DNA from: Microlunatus antarcticus
GTDB lineage: Bacteria > Actinomycetota > Actinomycetes > Propionibacteriales > Propionibacteriaceae
DNA length: 64,000 nucleotides
NCBI RefSeq assembly: GCF_014193425.1
Contig: NZ_JACHZG010000001.1
Location: 2,728,001 to 2,792,000, forward strand
Direction: 5' to 3'
The position numbers were made by a program, and so were the translations under genes. Positions 1 to 7,831 of this stretch are shown here, piece after piece. A model generated the notes under the pieces. It was not told where the DNA came from, did no database searches, and was given only the letters and a program-made list of their open reading frames with translations. How positions within the stretch are numbered: the first letter of the stretch is position 1; each line of letters opens with the position of its first letter.

Positions 1-734
1 ACGACGAGGTCCTCCTCGGCGCCGAGCTCGGCGAGCACCGTCCCGTCCGGACCGACGACGCAGCTGTGCCCGATGCCGGTCGGCGCGTTCCCGCGGCCGG
101 GCAGCAGGAGGCCGGCGGTCAGCGGGTCGGCCTGGCCGGTGGCCACGACGAAGCACGTGCTGTCCAGGGCCCGAGCGCGGGTCAGGAGCTGCCACTGCTC
201 GAGCTTGCCGGGGCCGGCGCCCCACGAGCTGGGCAGGCACACGACCTCCGCCCCGCGGTCGGCGAGCGCGGTGAACAGGTCGGGGAACCGCACGTCGTAG
301 CAGGTGGCCAGCCCCACCCCGATCCCGTCGACCCGGACGACGACCACGTCGTCGCCGGGCGCCACCGCGTCCGACTCCGCGTAGCCGAAGGCGTCGTAGA
401 CGTGGATCTTGTCGTAGCTCGCCTCGACGCCGGGACCCGTCACCAGCAGGGTGTTGGTCACCCGGCCGTCCGTTGCCGGGGTGAACATGCCGGCGACCAC
501 CACGACGTCGTGGCGCGCGGCGATCGCCCGCACACCGTCCGCCCAGGGTCCGTCGAGGGGCTGCGCGATCTCGGCGAGCGGCAGCCCGAACGCGCGCATC
601 GTCGCCTCCGGGAACGTGACCAGCCGGGCGCCGGCGGCGGCGGCCCACCCGGTCTGCTCGGCGACCTGCCGGAGGTTGTCGTCGAGGTCGGCCCCCGTCG
701 CGATCTGGGCCTGCGCCACCCGCAACGTGCTCAT
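1..734 (-). CDS. Carbon-nitrogen hydrolase (nitrilase superfamily), C-terminus cut by window edge
   Basis: This is a Nit/omega-amidase-like hydrolase that would cleave a small amide or nitrile through a Glu-Lys-Cys triad. All three residues are visible: Glu43 in FPEA, Lys109 in YDKIHVYDAFGY and Cys145 in LATCYDVRFPD, the usual Nit-family motif. About 245 residues are present of a usual 260-280, and the end lies beyond base 1. The ATG at 734-732 overlaps the serB stop (ATGA), so the gene is translationally coupled behind serB. The physiological substrate cannot be read from the sequence; deaminated glutathione or 2-oxoglutaramate are typical for the family. Confidence 0.9.
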   Translation of the reverse strand, partial: MSTLRVAQAQIATGADLDDNLRQVAEQTGWAAAAGARLVTFPEATMRAFGLPLAEIAQPLDGPWADGVRAIAARHDVVVVAGMFTPATDGRVTNTLLVTGPGVEASYDKIHVYDAFGYAESDAVAPGDDVVVVRVDGIGVGLATCYDVRFPDLFTALADRGAEVVCLPSSWGAGPGKLEQWQLLTRARALDSTCFVVATGQADPLTAGLLLPGRGNAPTGIGHSCVVGPDGTVLAELGAEEDLV

Positions 735-1948
735 GCCGGCTCCCCTCTCGTGGATGTCGCCTCGGCTGCGCTGACCCGCTCGACGTCGGCGCCGCGGATG
801 CCGAGCATGAAGAGGATCGCGTCCAGGTAGGGCACCGACACGGTGGTGTCGGCCTGCGCCCGGACGACCGGCTTGGCGTTGAAGGCGATGCCGAGCCCGG
901 CGGCGGCGAGCATGTCGAGGTCGTTCGCGCCGTCCCCGACGGCTACCGTCTGCGACAGCGGGACGCCCTCCGCCGCCGCGATCTGCGCCAGCAGCTCGGC
1001 CTTACGCGCCCGGTCGACGACGGTGCCGAGCACCTCGCCGGTCAGCCGCCCGTCGCGGACCTCGAGGGTGTTCGCGTGGGCGTGGTCCAGGCCGAGGTCG
1101 ACGCGCAGGAAGTCGGTGAACGGCGTGAACCCGCCGCTGACGATGCCGACGACGAAGCCGAGGCGCTTGAGCGTGCGGACGAACGTCCGGGCGCCCGGCG
1201 TCAGCCGGATCCGGGCGCGGACCCGGTCGATCGCGGCCTCGTCGAGCCCGGCGAGCAGCCGGACGCGCTCGCGCAGCGACCCCTCGAAGTCCAGCTCGCC
1301 GGCCATCGCCCGCGCCGTCGTCGCCGCCACCTCGGCCCCGCAGCCGGCCTCGTCGGCGAGCAGCTCGATGACCTCGTCCATGATCAGCGTCGAGTCGACG
1401 TCCATGACGACGAGCCGCTTGGCGCGACGTTCCAGGCCGTTGACCTGGACCGCGATGTCGATCCGCTCGGCCTGCGCCACCTCGCCGAGCTCGCGCCGCA
1501 TGGCCTCGACGTCCCCGGCGATGACGACGAGGTCGTACGCGGTGACCGGGTCGGTGGCCAGCCGGACGATGCGGTCGATGTTGCCGCCGGTGGCGGCGAT
1601 CGCCTCGGCCACCGCGGCCAGCGACGACGGGGTGAGCGGGCGGCCCAGGACAGTCACGGCGTGCCGCATCAGGCCGGCGCGGCTCGAGGTGCTGGCGACG
1701 CGCTCGAAGTCGACCTTCATGTCGTGGGTGAAGCCCCAGAACAGGACGTCCCGTACGACGCTGTCGTCGGCGCCGTCGAGCCGGACGAGCACGTCGAGGG
1801 TGAGCCGCTCGCGCACGACGAGCTGTTCCATGTCCTCGAGCACCGCCCCCGCGCTGCCGAGCAGCTGGAGCAGGTCACGCGTGACGCTGGGCCGGTCGCG
1901 CCCGGAGACGCGGATCAGCAGCGGGTGGCCCGCCTCGACCACGCTCAC
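731..1948 (-). CDS. serB: Phosphoserine phosphatase SerB with N-terminal ACT domains
   Basis: This HAD-family enzyme carries out the last step of L-serine synthesis, O-phosphoserine to serine. It has about 405 residues. The N-terminal half is ACT-like (PLLIRVSGRDRPSVTRDLL is a typical ligand-binding ACT start). The C-terminal half has the HAD signature VVMDVDSTL with the nucleophile Asp, then SGGF, then the Mg-binding GDGANDLDML. The GTG start at 1948 overlaps the pirin stop (GTGA), and its stop overlaps the nitrilase start. The frame stays open upstream through the pirin gene, but that part is not SerB-like. The ACT domains suggest serine feedback, as in mycobacterial SerB2. Confidence 0.95.
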   Translation of the reverse strand: MSVVEAGHPLLIRVSGRDRPSVTRDLLQLLGSAGAVLEDMEQLVVRERLTLDVLVRLDGADDSVVRDVLFWGFTHDMKVDFERVASTSSRAGLMRHAVTVLGRPLTPSSLAAVAEAIAATGGNIDRIVRLATDPVTAYDLVVIAGDVEAMRRELGEVAQAERIDIAVQVNGLERRAKRLVVMDVDSTLIMDEVIELLADEAGCGAEVAATTARAMAGELDFEGSLRERVRLLAGLDEAAIDRVRARIRLTPGARTFVRTLKRLGFVVGIVSGGFTPFTDFLRVDLGLDHAHANTLEVRDGRLTGEVLGTVVDRARKAELLAQIAAAEGVPLSQTVAVGDGANDLDMLAAAGLGIAFNAKPVVRAQADTTVSVPYLDAILFMLGIRGADVERVSAAEATSTRGEPA

Positions 1949-2664
1949 GCGAAGGTCCAGGCGAGGATCTCGGCCGGTTCGCGGGCGACCACCCGGAGCG
2001 GGGCGGGCACCGTGAGCTCGAGCGCGTCCCCCTCGTCGAGCGGCCCGACACCGTCGACGTCCACGGCACCGCGGGCGAGAAGGACGTACGCGGAGGCCGA
2101 CGCGGGCAGGGTGCGTTCCTCGCCGGTCTCGAGGCGGGTGACCCACAGGGTGGTCCCCCGGCTGCGCAGGTCGACCACCGCCGTCGGGTCGGAGCCGGAC
2201 GCGGCCGCCACCCAGGTGGACGCCAGGTACGCGGGCTTGAAGCCGCCGACCACGTACGACGGCGTTCCTCCGGGGGCGTCGGGCCGGATCCAGGTCTGCA
2301 CGAAGCGCACGTCCGCGTCGGCGGCGGCGCCCTCGGCGTGCGTCACGCCGCTGCCGGCGCTCAGACCCTGCACCTCGCCCGGCTCGATGGTCGCGACCGA
2401 GTCGTCCGGGTGGGCGGTGTCCGCGTGGCGCAGCTCTCCGGAGACCACCCACGTGACGATCTCGACGTCGCGGTGGGTGTGCTCCGGGTAACCCGTGCCC
2501 GCGCGGACGGTCTCGTCGTTCAGCGCCAGGAGGGACCCGAAGCCGACGCGGTCGGGGTCGTAGTGCTCGCCGAAGGAGAAGCTGTGGCGGGTCAGGGCCC
2601 AGCCCTCGGCGGCGTCCGGCGTGGCGGGCGCGACGGTGGCGAAGCGGTCGGCGGAGCGACGCAC
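1945..2664 (-). CDS. Pirin family protein (bicupin)
   Basis: About 239 residues. The N-terminal cupin carries the pirin metal-binding pattern: the HSFSFGEHYDPDR start, YPEHTHRDVEIVTWV with the metal-ligand histidines, and GSGVTHAE with a further His. Family members are Fe-binding cupins, some with quercetinase activity and others acting as redox-dependent regulators; the role here is unknown. I chose the GTG at 2664 because GGAAGGGG lies about 7 nt upstream; a second GTG at 2679 is possible. It heads a three-gene run (pirin, serB, nitrilase) with overlapping stop/start codons and is divergent from the DUF427 gene. Confidence 0.88.
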   Translation of the reverse strand: MRRSADRFATVAPATPDAAEGWALTRHSFSFGEHYDPDRVGFGSLLALNDETVRAGTGYPEHTHRDVEIVTWVVSGELRHADTAHPDDSVATIEPGEVQGLSAGSGVTHAEGAAADADVRFVQTWIRPDAPGGTPSYVVGGFKPAYLASTWVAAASGSDPTAVVDLRSRGTTLWVTRLETGEERTLPASASAYVLLARGAVDVDGVGPLDEGDALELTVPAPLRVVAREPAEILAWTFA

Positions 2665-2730
2665 CTCGACCCCTTCCACGGGCGTCAGTATCGCCTGCTG
2701 CCGCTCGCGTGCCACGCCTAGGCTTCCCGC

Positions 2731-3231
2731 ATGGCCAGCCGTCCCGTCCCCGATCCCGTCGCGCCCGGCCAGGAGTCGGTCTGGGACTACCCGCGCCCGC
2801 CCGCGCTGCGGAGCGTCGACCACCTCGTCACCGTCGTGCTCGGCGGGGTCGAGATCTGCGAGACGCAGACGAGCGTGCAGTACCTCGAGACCTCTCACCC
2901 GCCGACCTACTACCTCCCGCGGAGCGCGTTCATCGCCGGGTCGCTGAAGGAGGCGGGCGGGTCGTCGTACTGCGAGTGGAAGGGCGAGGCGTCGTACCTC
3001 GACGTGGTCGGCGGCGACAAGGTCGTGCGCCGGGCGGCCTGGACCTACCTCAGCCCCACGCCCCGCTACGCCGCGCTGCGCGGGATGATCGCGCTCTACC
3101 CCGGCCAGATGGACTACTGCACGGTGGACGGGGAGCGGGTCGAGCCGCAGCCCGGGACGTTCTACGGCGGCTGGATCACCGCCGCGGTCAGCGGTCCGTT
3201 CAAGGGCGGGCCGGGCTCCCAGGGCTGGTGA
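2731..3231 (+). CDS. DUF427 domain protein
   Basis: 166 residues covering one DUF427 domain (beta-tent fold). Recognisable blocks are the N-terminal ESVWDYPRPP, then VEYLET-like VQYLETSHPPTYYLP, then SYCEWKGEASYLDV and the C-terminal GTFYGGWIT. The family is common in actinobacteria and has no firmly assigned activity. The ATG follows the divergent pirin start by 66 bp, so the two share a promoter region. A GTG-start alkyltransferase-like gene follows 25 bp downstream and may be cotranscribed. Confidence 0.88.
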   Translation: MASRPVPDPVAPGQESVWDYPRPPALRSVDHLVTVVLGGVEICETQTSVQYLETSHPPTYYLPRSAFIAGSLKEAGGSSYCEWKGEASYLDVVGGDKVVRRAAWTYLSPTPRYAALRGMIALYPGQMDYCTVDGERVEPQPGTFYGGWITAAVSGPFKGGPGSQGW

Positions 3232-3256
3232 GGCCGGTACGGAGCGGGAGCGCAGG

Positions 3257-3574
3257 GTGGACGACACCTACACCGAGGAGGTCCTGCGCCTCGTCGAGGC
3301 CGTGCCGCCCGGGGCGGTGACGACGTACGGCGACCTCGCCGAGATGGTCGGGCGGGGTGGTCCGCGCCAGGTCGGCGCCGTCCTGGCGCGCCACGGTGCC
3401 GCCGTCCCCTGGTGGCGCGTCATCCGCGCCGACGGCCGGCCGGCGGACGGTCTGGGTGAGCGCGCGCTGAGCCGGCTGGCCGAGGAGGGCGTCCCGGTCC
3501 ATGACGGCCGCGTACGCCTGGCGTCCGTCCGTTGGCGACCTGCACCGGAGAGCCTGCCCGGCCGTCCAGTTTGA
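3257..3574 (+). CDS. Alkyltransferase-like (ATL) protein, MGMT-domain homologue
   Basis: 105 residues resembling the C-terminal DNA-binding domain of O6-alkylguanine-DNA alkyltransferase: GAVTTYGDLAEMVG (helix-turn-helix entry) and RQVGAVLARH. Where a true MGMT has the PCHR acceptor cysteine, this protein has PWWRV, so tryptophan replaces the cysteine. That substitution defines ATL proteins, which bind O6-alkylguanine without repairing it and hand the lesion to nucleotide excision repair. Start is GTG at 3257. The protein is cytoplasmic and acts on DNA. Confidence 0.88.
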   Translation: MDDTYTEEVLRLVEAVPPGAVTTYGDLAEMVGRGGPRQVGAVLARHGAAVPWWRVIRADGRPADGLGERALSRLAEEGVPVHDGRVRLASVRWRPAPESLPGRPV

Positions 3575-3704
3575 GCGGCACCCGACGTAATCAGACCGTC
3601 GACGAAGACGGGCGCGAACCGTTCCCAACCCCCGGGCCGGTGTGCCAGGCTGAGTCGCAGCAGAGCGTCGCGGATGCGGCGTCGAAGGTCACAAGGAGAA
3701 GTGC

Positions 3705-3908
3705 ATGGCGCAAGGCACCGTCAAGTGGTTCAACGCCGAGAAGGGCTTCGGCTTCATCGCCGTCGACGGCGGCGGCCCGGACGTGTTCGTCCACTACAGC
3801 GCGATCCAGACGAGCGGCTTCCGGTCCCTCGACGAGGGTCAGCGCGTCGAGTTCGAGACCACCCAGGGTCCGAAGGGCCCCCAGGCGGACGCGGTCGTCG
3901 CGATCTGA
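3705..3908 (+). CDS. Cold-shock protein, CspA family
   Basis: 67-residue single CSD (OB-fold) protein. The RNP1-type motif is [11 protein letters not shown] and the RNP2-type motif is DVFVHYSAI. These proteins bind single-stranded RNA/DNA and melt structure in transcripts. AAGGAG sits about 7 nt before the ATG. The length is exactly that of the family. A strong hairpin terminator starts 25 bp after the stop, so the gene is monocistronic. Confidence 0.97.
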   Translation: MAQGTVKWFNAEKGFGFIAVDGGGPDVFVHYSAIQTSGFRSLDEGQRVEFETTQGPKGPQADAVVAI

Positions 3909-3932
3909 CGACCCGCACCGGCTGAACGCAGC

Positions 3933-3960
3933 AGCCCCCGGCACCTCGGTGCCGGGGGCT
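3933..3960 (+). terminator. Hairpin terminator after the cold-shock gene
   Basis: A perfect 12-bp stem (AGCCCCCGGCAC / GTGCCGGGGGCT) with a CTCG loop. No long U-tract follows, as is common in high-GC actinobacteria. It lies between the cold-shock gene and the convergent WYL regulator, so it may stop transcription from both sides. Confidence 0.85.
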
Positions 3961-3992
3961 GTCGCGTTCCGTCCCCGGAGGAGTCAGCCCGC

Positions 3993-4943
3993 TCAGGCGG
4001 CGAGGAGCCGGCGTCCCAGGTCACGGACGCGGTCGCGGAGCTCGACCGGACCTTCCACCACGAGGTCGGCGTCGAGCGTCGCGAGCACCCCGGGGACCCA
4101 GTCCAGCCGCTCGGCGCGGATCTCGACCCGCACCCAGCCCTCTCGCTCCGGCACCGGTGCGACGGTCGCGATCCCGAGCGGCAGCCTGGACTCGACCGCT
4201 CCCGCCTCGGCGTGCACGAGCACCGACACCGCGTGCCGCCAGGGCGTCCGGGCGAGGCCACGAAGGACCTCGGCGCGCGGGTCGAAGCCGTCCGGGACGT
4301 CGAACGTCCCCGAGTCGGCGCGTGCCGTCACGACCCGGTCCAGCCGGAACGTCCGGAGCTCGTCGTTCTCCACGTCGACGCCGGTGAGGTACCACCGCCC
4401 CGCGTGGGCGACGATCCCGTACGGCAGCACCGTGCGGTCGGTGGTCCGTCCGTCGCGCGTGTGGACGAGGTCGAGCGCGCGCCGGTCGCGCACGGCTCCC
4501 GCCACCACCAGCAGCACGTCGACGTCGGGCGTCGGCCCCGTAGGAGTCGGCTCCCCCAGGTCCGCGACGTCGAGCAGCGCCTCCAGCCGGGCGGCCAACG
4601 GCTTCGGCAGCACGCGGTGGAGCTTGGCGGCCGCGCTCTCGGCGGCCAGCCCCGACGCGTCGCCACCGGCCCGCAGCCCGGAGGCCAGCCCGACCAGCAC
4701 CGCCACCGCCTCGTCGTCGGTGAGCATCAGCGGCGGGAGCCGGTAGCCCGGCGCCAGGCGGTAACCGCCGTACCGGCCGCGCACCGAGACGACCGGGACG
4801 TCGAGGTCCAGCAGGTGGGTGACGTAGCGGCGCACGGTCCGTTCGTCGACGCCGAGCCGGTCCGCGAGGTCGGCGACCGAGCGGGTGCCGCCGTTCTGCA
4901 GGATCTCCAGCAGCGCGAGGACGCGCGCGGTCGGTCGGGGCAC
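3993..4943 (-). CDS. WYL-domain transcriptional regulator (YafY/DeoR-like)
   Basis: About 316 residues. An N-terminal winged helix-turn-helix (ARVLALLEILQNGGTRSVAD ... DERTVRRYV) is followed by a WYL ligand-sensing domain with HAGRWYLTGVD and FRLDRV, and a C-terminal WCX-like region. WYL regulators sense nucleotides or small ligands, or ssDNA. The start is taken as GTG at 4943, which gives the usual N-terminus; no clear ribosome site precedes it, so the transcript may be leaderless. It is divergent from a VOC-fold gene, a pairing often seen for YafY-type regulators. Confidence 0.9.
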   Translation of the reverse strand: MPRPTARVLALLEILQNGGTRSVADLADRLGVDERTVRRYVTHLLDLDVPVVSVRGRYGGYRLAPGYRLPPLMLTDDEAVAVLVGLASGLRAGGDASGLAAESAAAKLHRVLPKPLAARLEALLDVADLGEPTPTGPTPDVDVLLVVAGAVRDRRALDLVHTRDGRTTDRTVLPYGIVAHAGRWYLTGVDVENDELRTFRLDRVVTARADSGTFDVPDGFDPRAEVLRGLARTPWRHAVSVLVHAEAGAVESRLPLGIATVAPVPEREGWVRVEIRAERLDWVPGVLATLDADLVVEGPVELRDRVRDLGRRLLAA

Positions 4944-4977
4944 GAGAAGAAGGTAGCGAATACCGGGCGGATCCTGT

Positions 4978-4987
4978 CCGATATCGG
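4978..4987. promoter_or_regulatory. Candidate WYL operator palindrome
   Basis: CCGATATCGG is a perfect 10-bp palindrome with partial symmetry beyond it (GTCCGATATCGGTC). It lies in the 60-bp gap between the divergent WYL regulator start (4943) and the VOC gene start (5004). This is where a shared operator would be expected. Inference from position and symmetry only. Confidence 0.45.
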
Positions 4988-5003
4988 TCCTAGCGTGGTC
5001 GAC

Positions 5004-5411
5004 ATGAACCTCGTCTCCGTCCGCATCATCACCGACGACGTCGACCGCCTGAGCGACTTCTACGCCCGGCTCACCGGCGTCACGGTGGACCGGCCGGTGC
5101 CTGACTTCGCCGAGCTCCGGACGCCCAACGGCACCCTCGCCCTCGGGAGCACCCGGACGGTCGGGCTGTTCGGCGCGGGCTCGGCCGAGTCCGCGGCGAA
5201 CCGGTCGGTGATCATCGAGCTGCTGGTCGACGACGTCGACGCCACGTACGCCTCGCTCCAGCCCTGGGTGACGACGTTCGTCAACGAGCCGACCACGATG
5301 CCGTGGGGCAACCGGTCGCTGCTGCTGCGCGACCCCGACGGCAACCTCGTCAACCTGTTCGCCCCGGTGACGCCCGCGGCGATCGAGAAGTTCAGCCCGT
5401 ACGAGCGTTGA
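5004..5411 (+). CDS. VOC (glyoxalase/bleomycin-resistance fold) family protein
   Basis: 135 residues with two beta-alpha-beta modules: VRIITDDVDRLSDFYARLTG at the N-terminus and SLLLRDPDGNLVNLF at the C-terminus. Members are metal-dependent isomerases, dioxygenases or drug-sequestering proteins; the substrate cannot be read here. The ATG at 5004 is directly downstream of the candidate operator. The frame remains open upstream, but that sequence is antisense to the WYL gene and not VOC-like. Probably controlled by the divergent WYL regulator. Confidence 0.88.
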   Translation: MNLVSVRIITDDVDRLSDFYARLTGVTVDRPVPDFAELRTPNGTLALGSTRTVGLFGAGSAESAANRSVIIELLVDDVDATYASLQPWVTTFVNEPTTMPWGNRSLLLRDPDGNLVNLFAPVTPAAIEKFSPYER

Positions 5412-5462
5412 GGGCCCGACTCGGTACCGTGAGCGCGCCGGACCCGTCAGCAGGAGGAAACC

Positions 5463-5834
5463 TTGCCCGAGCACGTGAAGTGGAACAGCGACGTGGACAC
5501 GGACGTACCGCCGAGCGGTGACGGCTGCGTCGAGTGCGACGCCAGCGGGTCGTGGTGGTTCCACCTGCGTCGTTGCGCGACGTGCGGCCACATCGGCTGC
5601 TGCGACGACTCGCTGAACAAGCACGCGACCGCGCACGCGATGTCGACGCATCACCGCTACATCCAGTCGTTCGAGCCGGGCGAGGACTGGTTCTGGGACT
5701 ACAAGGACGACGCGATCGGCCAGGGCCCGCGGCTCGCCGCGCCGAGCTCGCACCCGGCCGACCAGACCACGCCCGGGCCGGAGGAACGCGTCCCGTCGGA
5801 CTGGCAGCAGGTGCTGCAGGACGCCGACCGCTGA
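5463..5834 (+). CDS. UBP-type zinc-finger protein
   Basis: 123 residues. It contains a ZnF-UBP module with the ordered ligands CVECDASG, CATCGHIGCC and HATAHAMSTHH, followed by the aromatic segment EDWFWDY. In eukaryotes this fold binds the ubiquitin C-terminus; the bacterial version is widespread in actinobacteria without assigned function. The TTG start at 5463 is supported by AGGAGG about 7 nt upstream. It converges on moeZ with a 40-bp gap. Confidence 0.9.
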   Translation: MPEHVKWNSDVDTDVPPSGDGCVECDASGSWWFHLRRCATCGHIGCCDDSLNKHATAHAMSTHHRYIQSFEPGEDWFWDYKDDAIGQGPRLAAPSSHPADQTTPGPEERVPSDWQQVLQDADR

Positions 5835-5874
5835 CGGTCGGCGCCCTGCGCGGGTCGCTGCCGGGCGAGCTCGC

Positions 5875-7047
5875 TCAGTAGGCGGGCTGGCTCGGGTCGA
5901 TCTCGTTGACCCAGGCGCTGACGCCGCCGCCGACGTGCACGGCGTCGGCGAGGCCGGCGCCCTGGATGATCGCCAGCACCTCCGAGGAACGCACGCCGGT
6001 CTTGCAGTAGAGGACGACCTGCTTGTCCTGCGGCATCTGGCCGAGGGCCTCACCGGTCTGGAAGTCGCCCTTGGGGATGAGCACCGAACCCGGGATCGCG
6101 TTGATGTCGCGCTCGACGGACTCGCGGACGTCGACGAGGAGGAAGTCCTTCTCGCCGCGCTCGCGCTCGGCGAGCCACTCCTCCAGCTGGCGCACACCGA
6201 TGGTGTGACCGGCGACGGCGTTGGCGGCCTCGTCGGTGATCGCCCCGCAGAACGCCTCGTAGTCGATCAGCTCGGTGATCGGCGCGGTGTCGGGGTCCTT
6301 GCGCAGCTTGAGCGTCGTGTACGTCATCTCGAGCGCGTCGTAGACCATGAGGCGACCGATCAGCGGCTCGCCGATGCCGGTGATCAGCTTGATCGCCTCG
6401 GTGACCATGATCGAGCCGATCGACGCGCAGAGCACGCCGAGCACGCCGCCCTCGGCGCACGACGGCACCATGCCGGGCGGCGGAGCCTCGGGGTAGAGGT
6501 CGCGGTAGTTGGGCCCGTGGTCGTCCCAGAAGACGCTCGCCTGGCCCTCGAAGCGGAAGATCGAGCCCCAGACGTACGGCTTGTGCGACAGCACGGCGGC
6601 GTCGTTCACCAGGTAGCGCGTGGCGAAGTTGTCGGTGCCGTCGAGGATCAGGTCGTACTGGGCGAAGATGTCCATGACGTTGTCGTTGTCGAGACGCGTG
6701 TCGTGGACGATCACGTTCACCAGCGGGTTGACCTCGGAGATGGACTCCTTGGCCGAGATGGCCTTGGACTTCCCGATGTCCGACTGCCCGTGGATGATCT
6801 GGCGCTGCAGGTTGGACTCGTCGACGGTGTCGAACTCGACGATGCCCAGCGTGCCCACGCCCGCGGCGGCCAGGTACAGCAGGGCCGGGCTGCCGAGGCC
6901 GCCGGCCCCGATGACGAGGACGCGGGCGTTCTTCAGCCGCTTCTGCCCGATCATGCCCACGTCCGGGATGATCAGATGACGGCTGTAGCGACGGACCTCT
7001 TCGGTCGTCAGCTCGGCGGCGGGTTCGACCAGCGGTGGCAGAGCCAC
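5875..7047 (-). CDS. moeZ: Adenylyltransferase/sulfurtransferase MoeZ
   Basis: About 390 residues. An N-terminal ThiF/MoeB adenylation domain has the ATP-binding GAGGLGSP and the SNLQRQIIH motif. A C-terminal rhodanese domain has active-site Cys348 in YCKTGVRS. MoeZ adenylates and then thiocarboxylates the C-termini of sulfur-carrier proteins (MoaD2, CysO and similar) for molybdopterin and sulfur-transfer pathways. The GTG at 7047 is preceded by AGGAGG at proper spacing. The 5' leader contains a 12-bp palindrome (ACGGGATCCCGT, 7066-7077). Length and domain order match mycobacterial MoeZ. Confidence 0.95.
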   Translation of the reverse strand: MALPPLVEPAAELTTEEVRRYSRHLIIPDVGMIGQKRLKNARVLVIGAGGLGSPALLYLAAAGVGTLGIVEFDTVDESNLQRQIIHGQSDIGKSKAISAKESISEVNPLVNVIVHDTRLDNDNVMDIFAQYDLILDGTDNFATRYLVNDAAVLSHKPYVWGSIFRFEGQASVFWDDHGPNYRDLYPEAPPPGMVPSCAEGGVLGVLCASIGSIMVTEAIKLITGIGEPLIGRLMVYDALEMTYTTLKLRKDPDTAPITELIDYEAFCGAITDEAANAVAGHTIGVRQLEEWLAERERGEKDFLLVDVRESVERDINAIPGSVLIPKGDFQTGEALGQMPQDKQVVLYCKTGVRSSEVLAIIQGAGLADAVHVGGGVSAWVNEIDPSQPAY

Positions 7048-7439
7048 GGTTCCTCCTGCTCTCGTACGGGATCCCGTCGGACGGGTCCCTCGATCGTCAG
7101 CCGGAACGTCCCCCCGGGGCGACCTATTCCGACGGCCGGACTGCCCCTTGCCGCCGCGGGCGCCGATCGCGGAGAAAAGCCACAGTTCTGGTCGACCTGC
7201 GTCAGCATCTGCAAATCTGCGACATGCACCTGCTGCCGTACGGGCTGCGCCGCCTGCTGCACCGCCCGAAGCGCGCCCGACGGAGGACCCCGGATGCCGT
7301 GACCGCTCACGAGGAGCGCGAGCACGACCTCCGGCGCTACCGACCACGACCCCGCGCCTCACCCCCGACGGCGGTCCAGCGGGAGGTCGACCCGCGCTCC
7401 GATCGACCAGGCCCGGATGGCTCGAGCGCTCGCTCTGCC
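7048..7439. other. Gap upstream of moeZ without a convincing gene
   Basis: 392 bp hold the moeZ leader and promoter region and no gene I can defend. A short plus-strand frame around 7224-7462 starting MHLLPYGLRRLLHR is open for about 80 codons and very arginine-rich. It has no ribosome site and no recognisable family, and it overlaps the end of the next gene, so I do not call it. A local direct repeat ATCTGC (twice, 8-bp period) lies near 7205-7219. Confidence 0.5.
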
Positions 7440-7772
7440 TCAGTCGTCGAACGCGAAGCCTGAGCTCTCCGCATCACGGATGGTCGTCGCCACGCGGTCT
7501 CCGTCGTCGAGGTAGCCGGCCAGCACCCGCTGCAGCTCCTCGAGCGTCGCCCGATCCCCGTACGCCGCGAACATGCCCGACTCGGAGTCGAGCTCCACCC
7601 TGGCCGCGAGCTCGGGAGCGACGAACCGCACCAGACCCTCCCAGAAGTAGCCGTTGGGTTCGTGGTCGGCAGCACTGATGGCCTCGTCCGCCGGCAGTTC
7701 ACCGCAGTAGAAGGTCAGGCTGGTCGCACCATCGACGTCGATGATCGTCGCGTGATCGGGCACGCCGCTCAT
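7440..7772 (-). CDS. Probable Imm51-family protein
   Basis: 110 residues, acidic. The central stretch NGYFWEGLVRF followed by ELDSESGMFAAYGD resembles the conserved core of the Imm51 (immunity protein 51) family, as far as I can recall it. Imm51 proteins were predicted as antidotes to polymorphic toxins but are often found alone. No toxin gene is adjacent: moeZ lies downstream and a DUF222-HNH gene upstream. The ATG at 7772 gives a clean N-terminus. It could also be an unrelated small acidic protein. Confidence 0.6.
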   Translation of the reverse strand: MSGVPDHATIIDVDGATSLTFYCGELPADEAISAADHEPNGYFWEGLVRFVAPELAARVELDSESGMFAAYGDRATLEELQRVLAGYLDDGDRVATTIRDAESSGFAFDD

Positions 7773-7831
7773 CGTCGCAGAGACGCGGCCCGCAGGCCGA
7801 AGAACGGCGCATCCCCCATCGGCCGGGAGGC

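Noticed and set aside
7148-7678. 176-codon plus-strand frame before the Imm51-like gene
   Set aside because: Pro/Arg/Ser-rich, antisense to a better gene and without a ribosome site or known domain.
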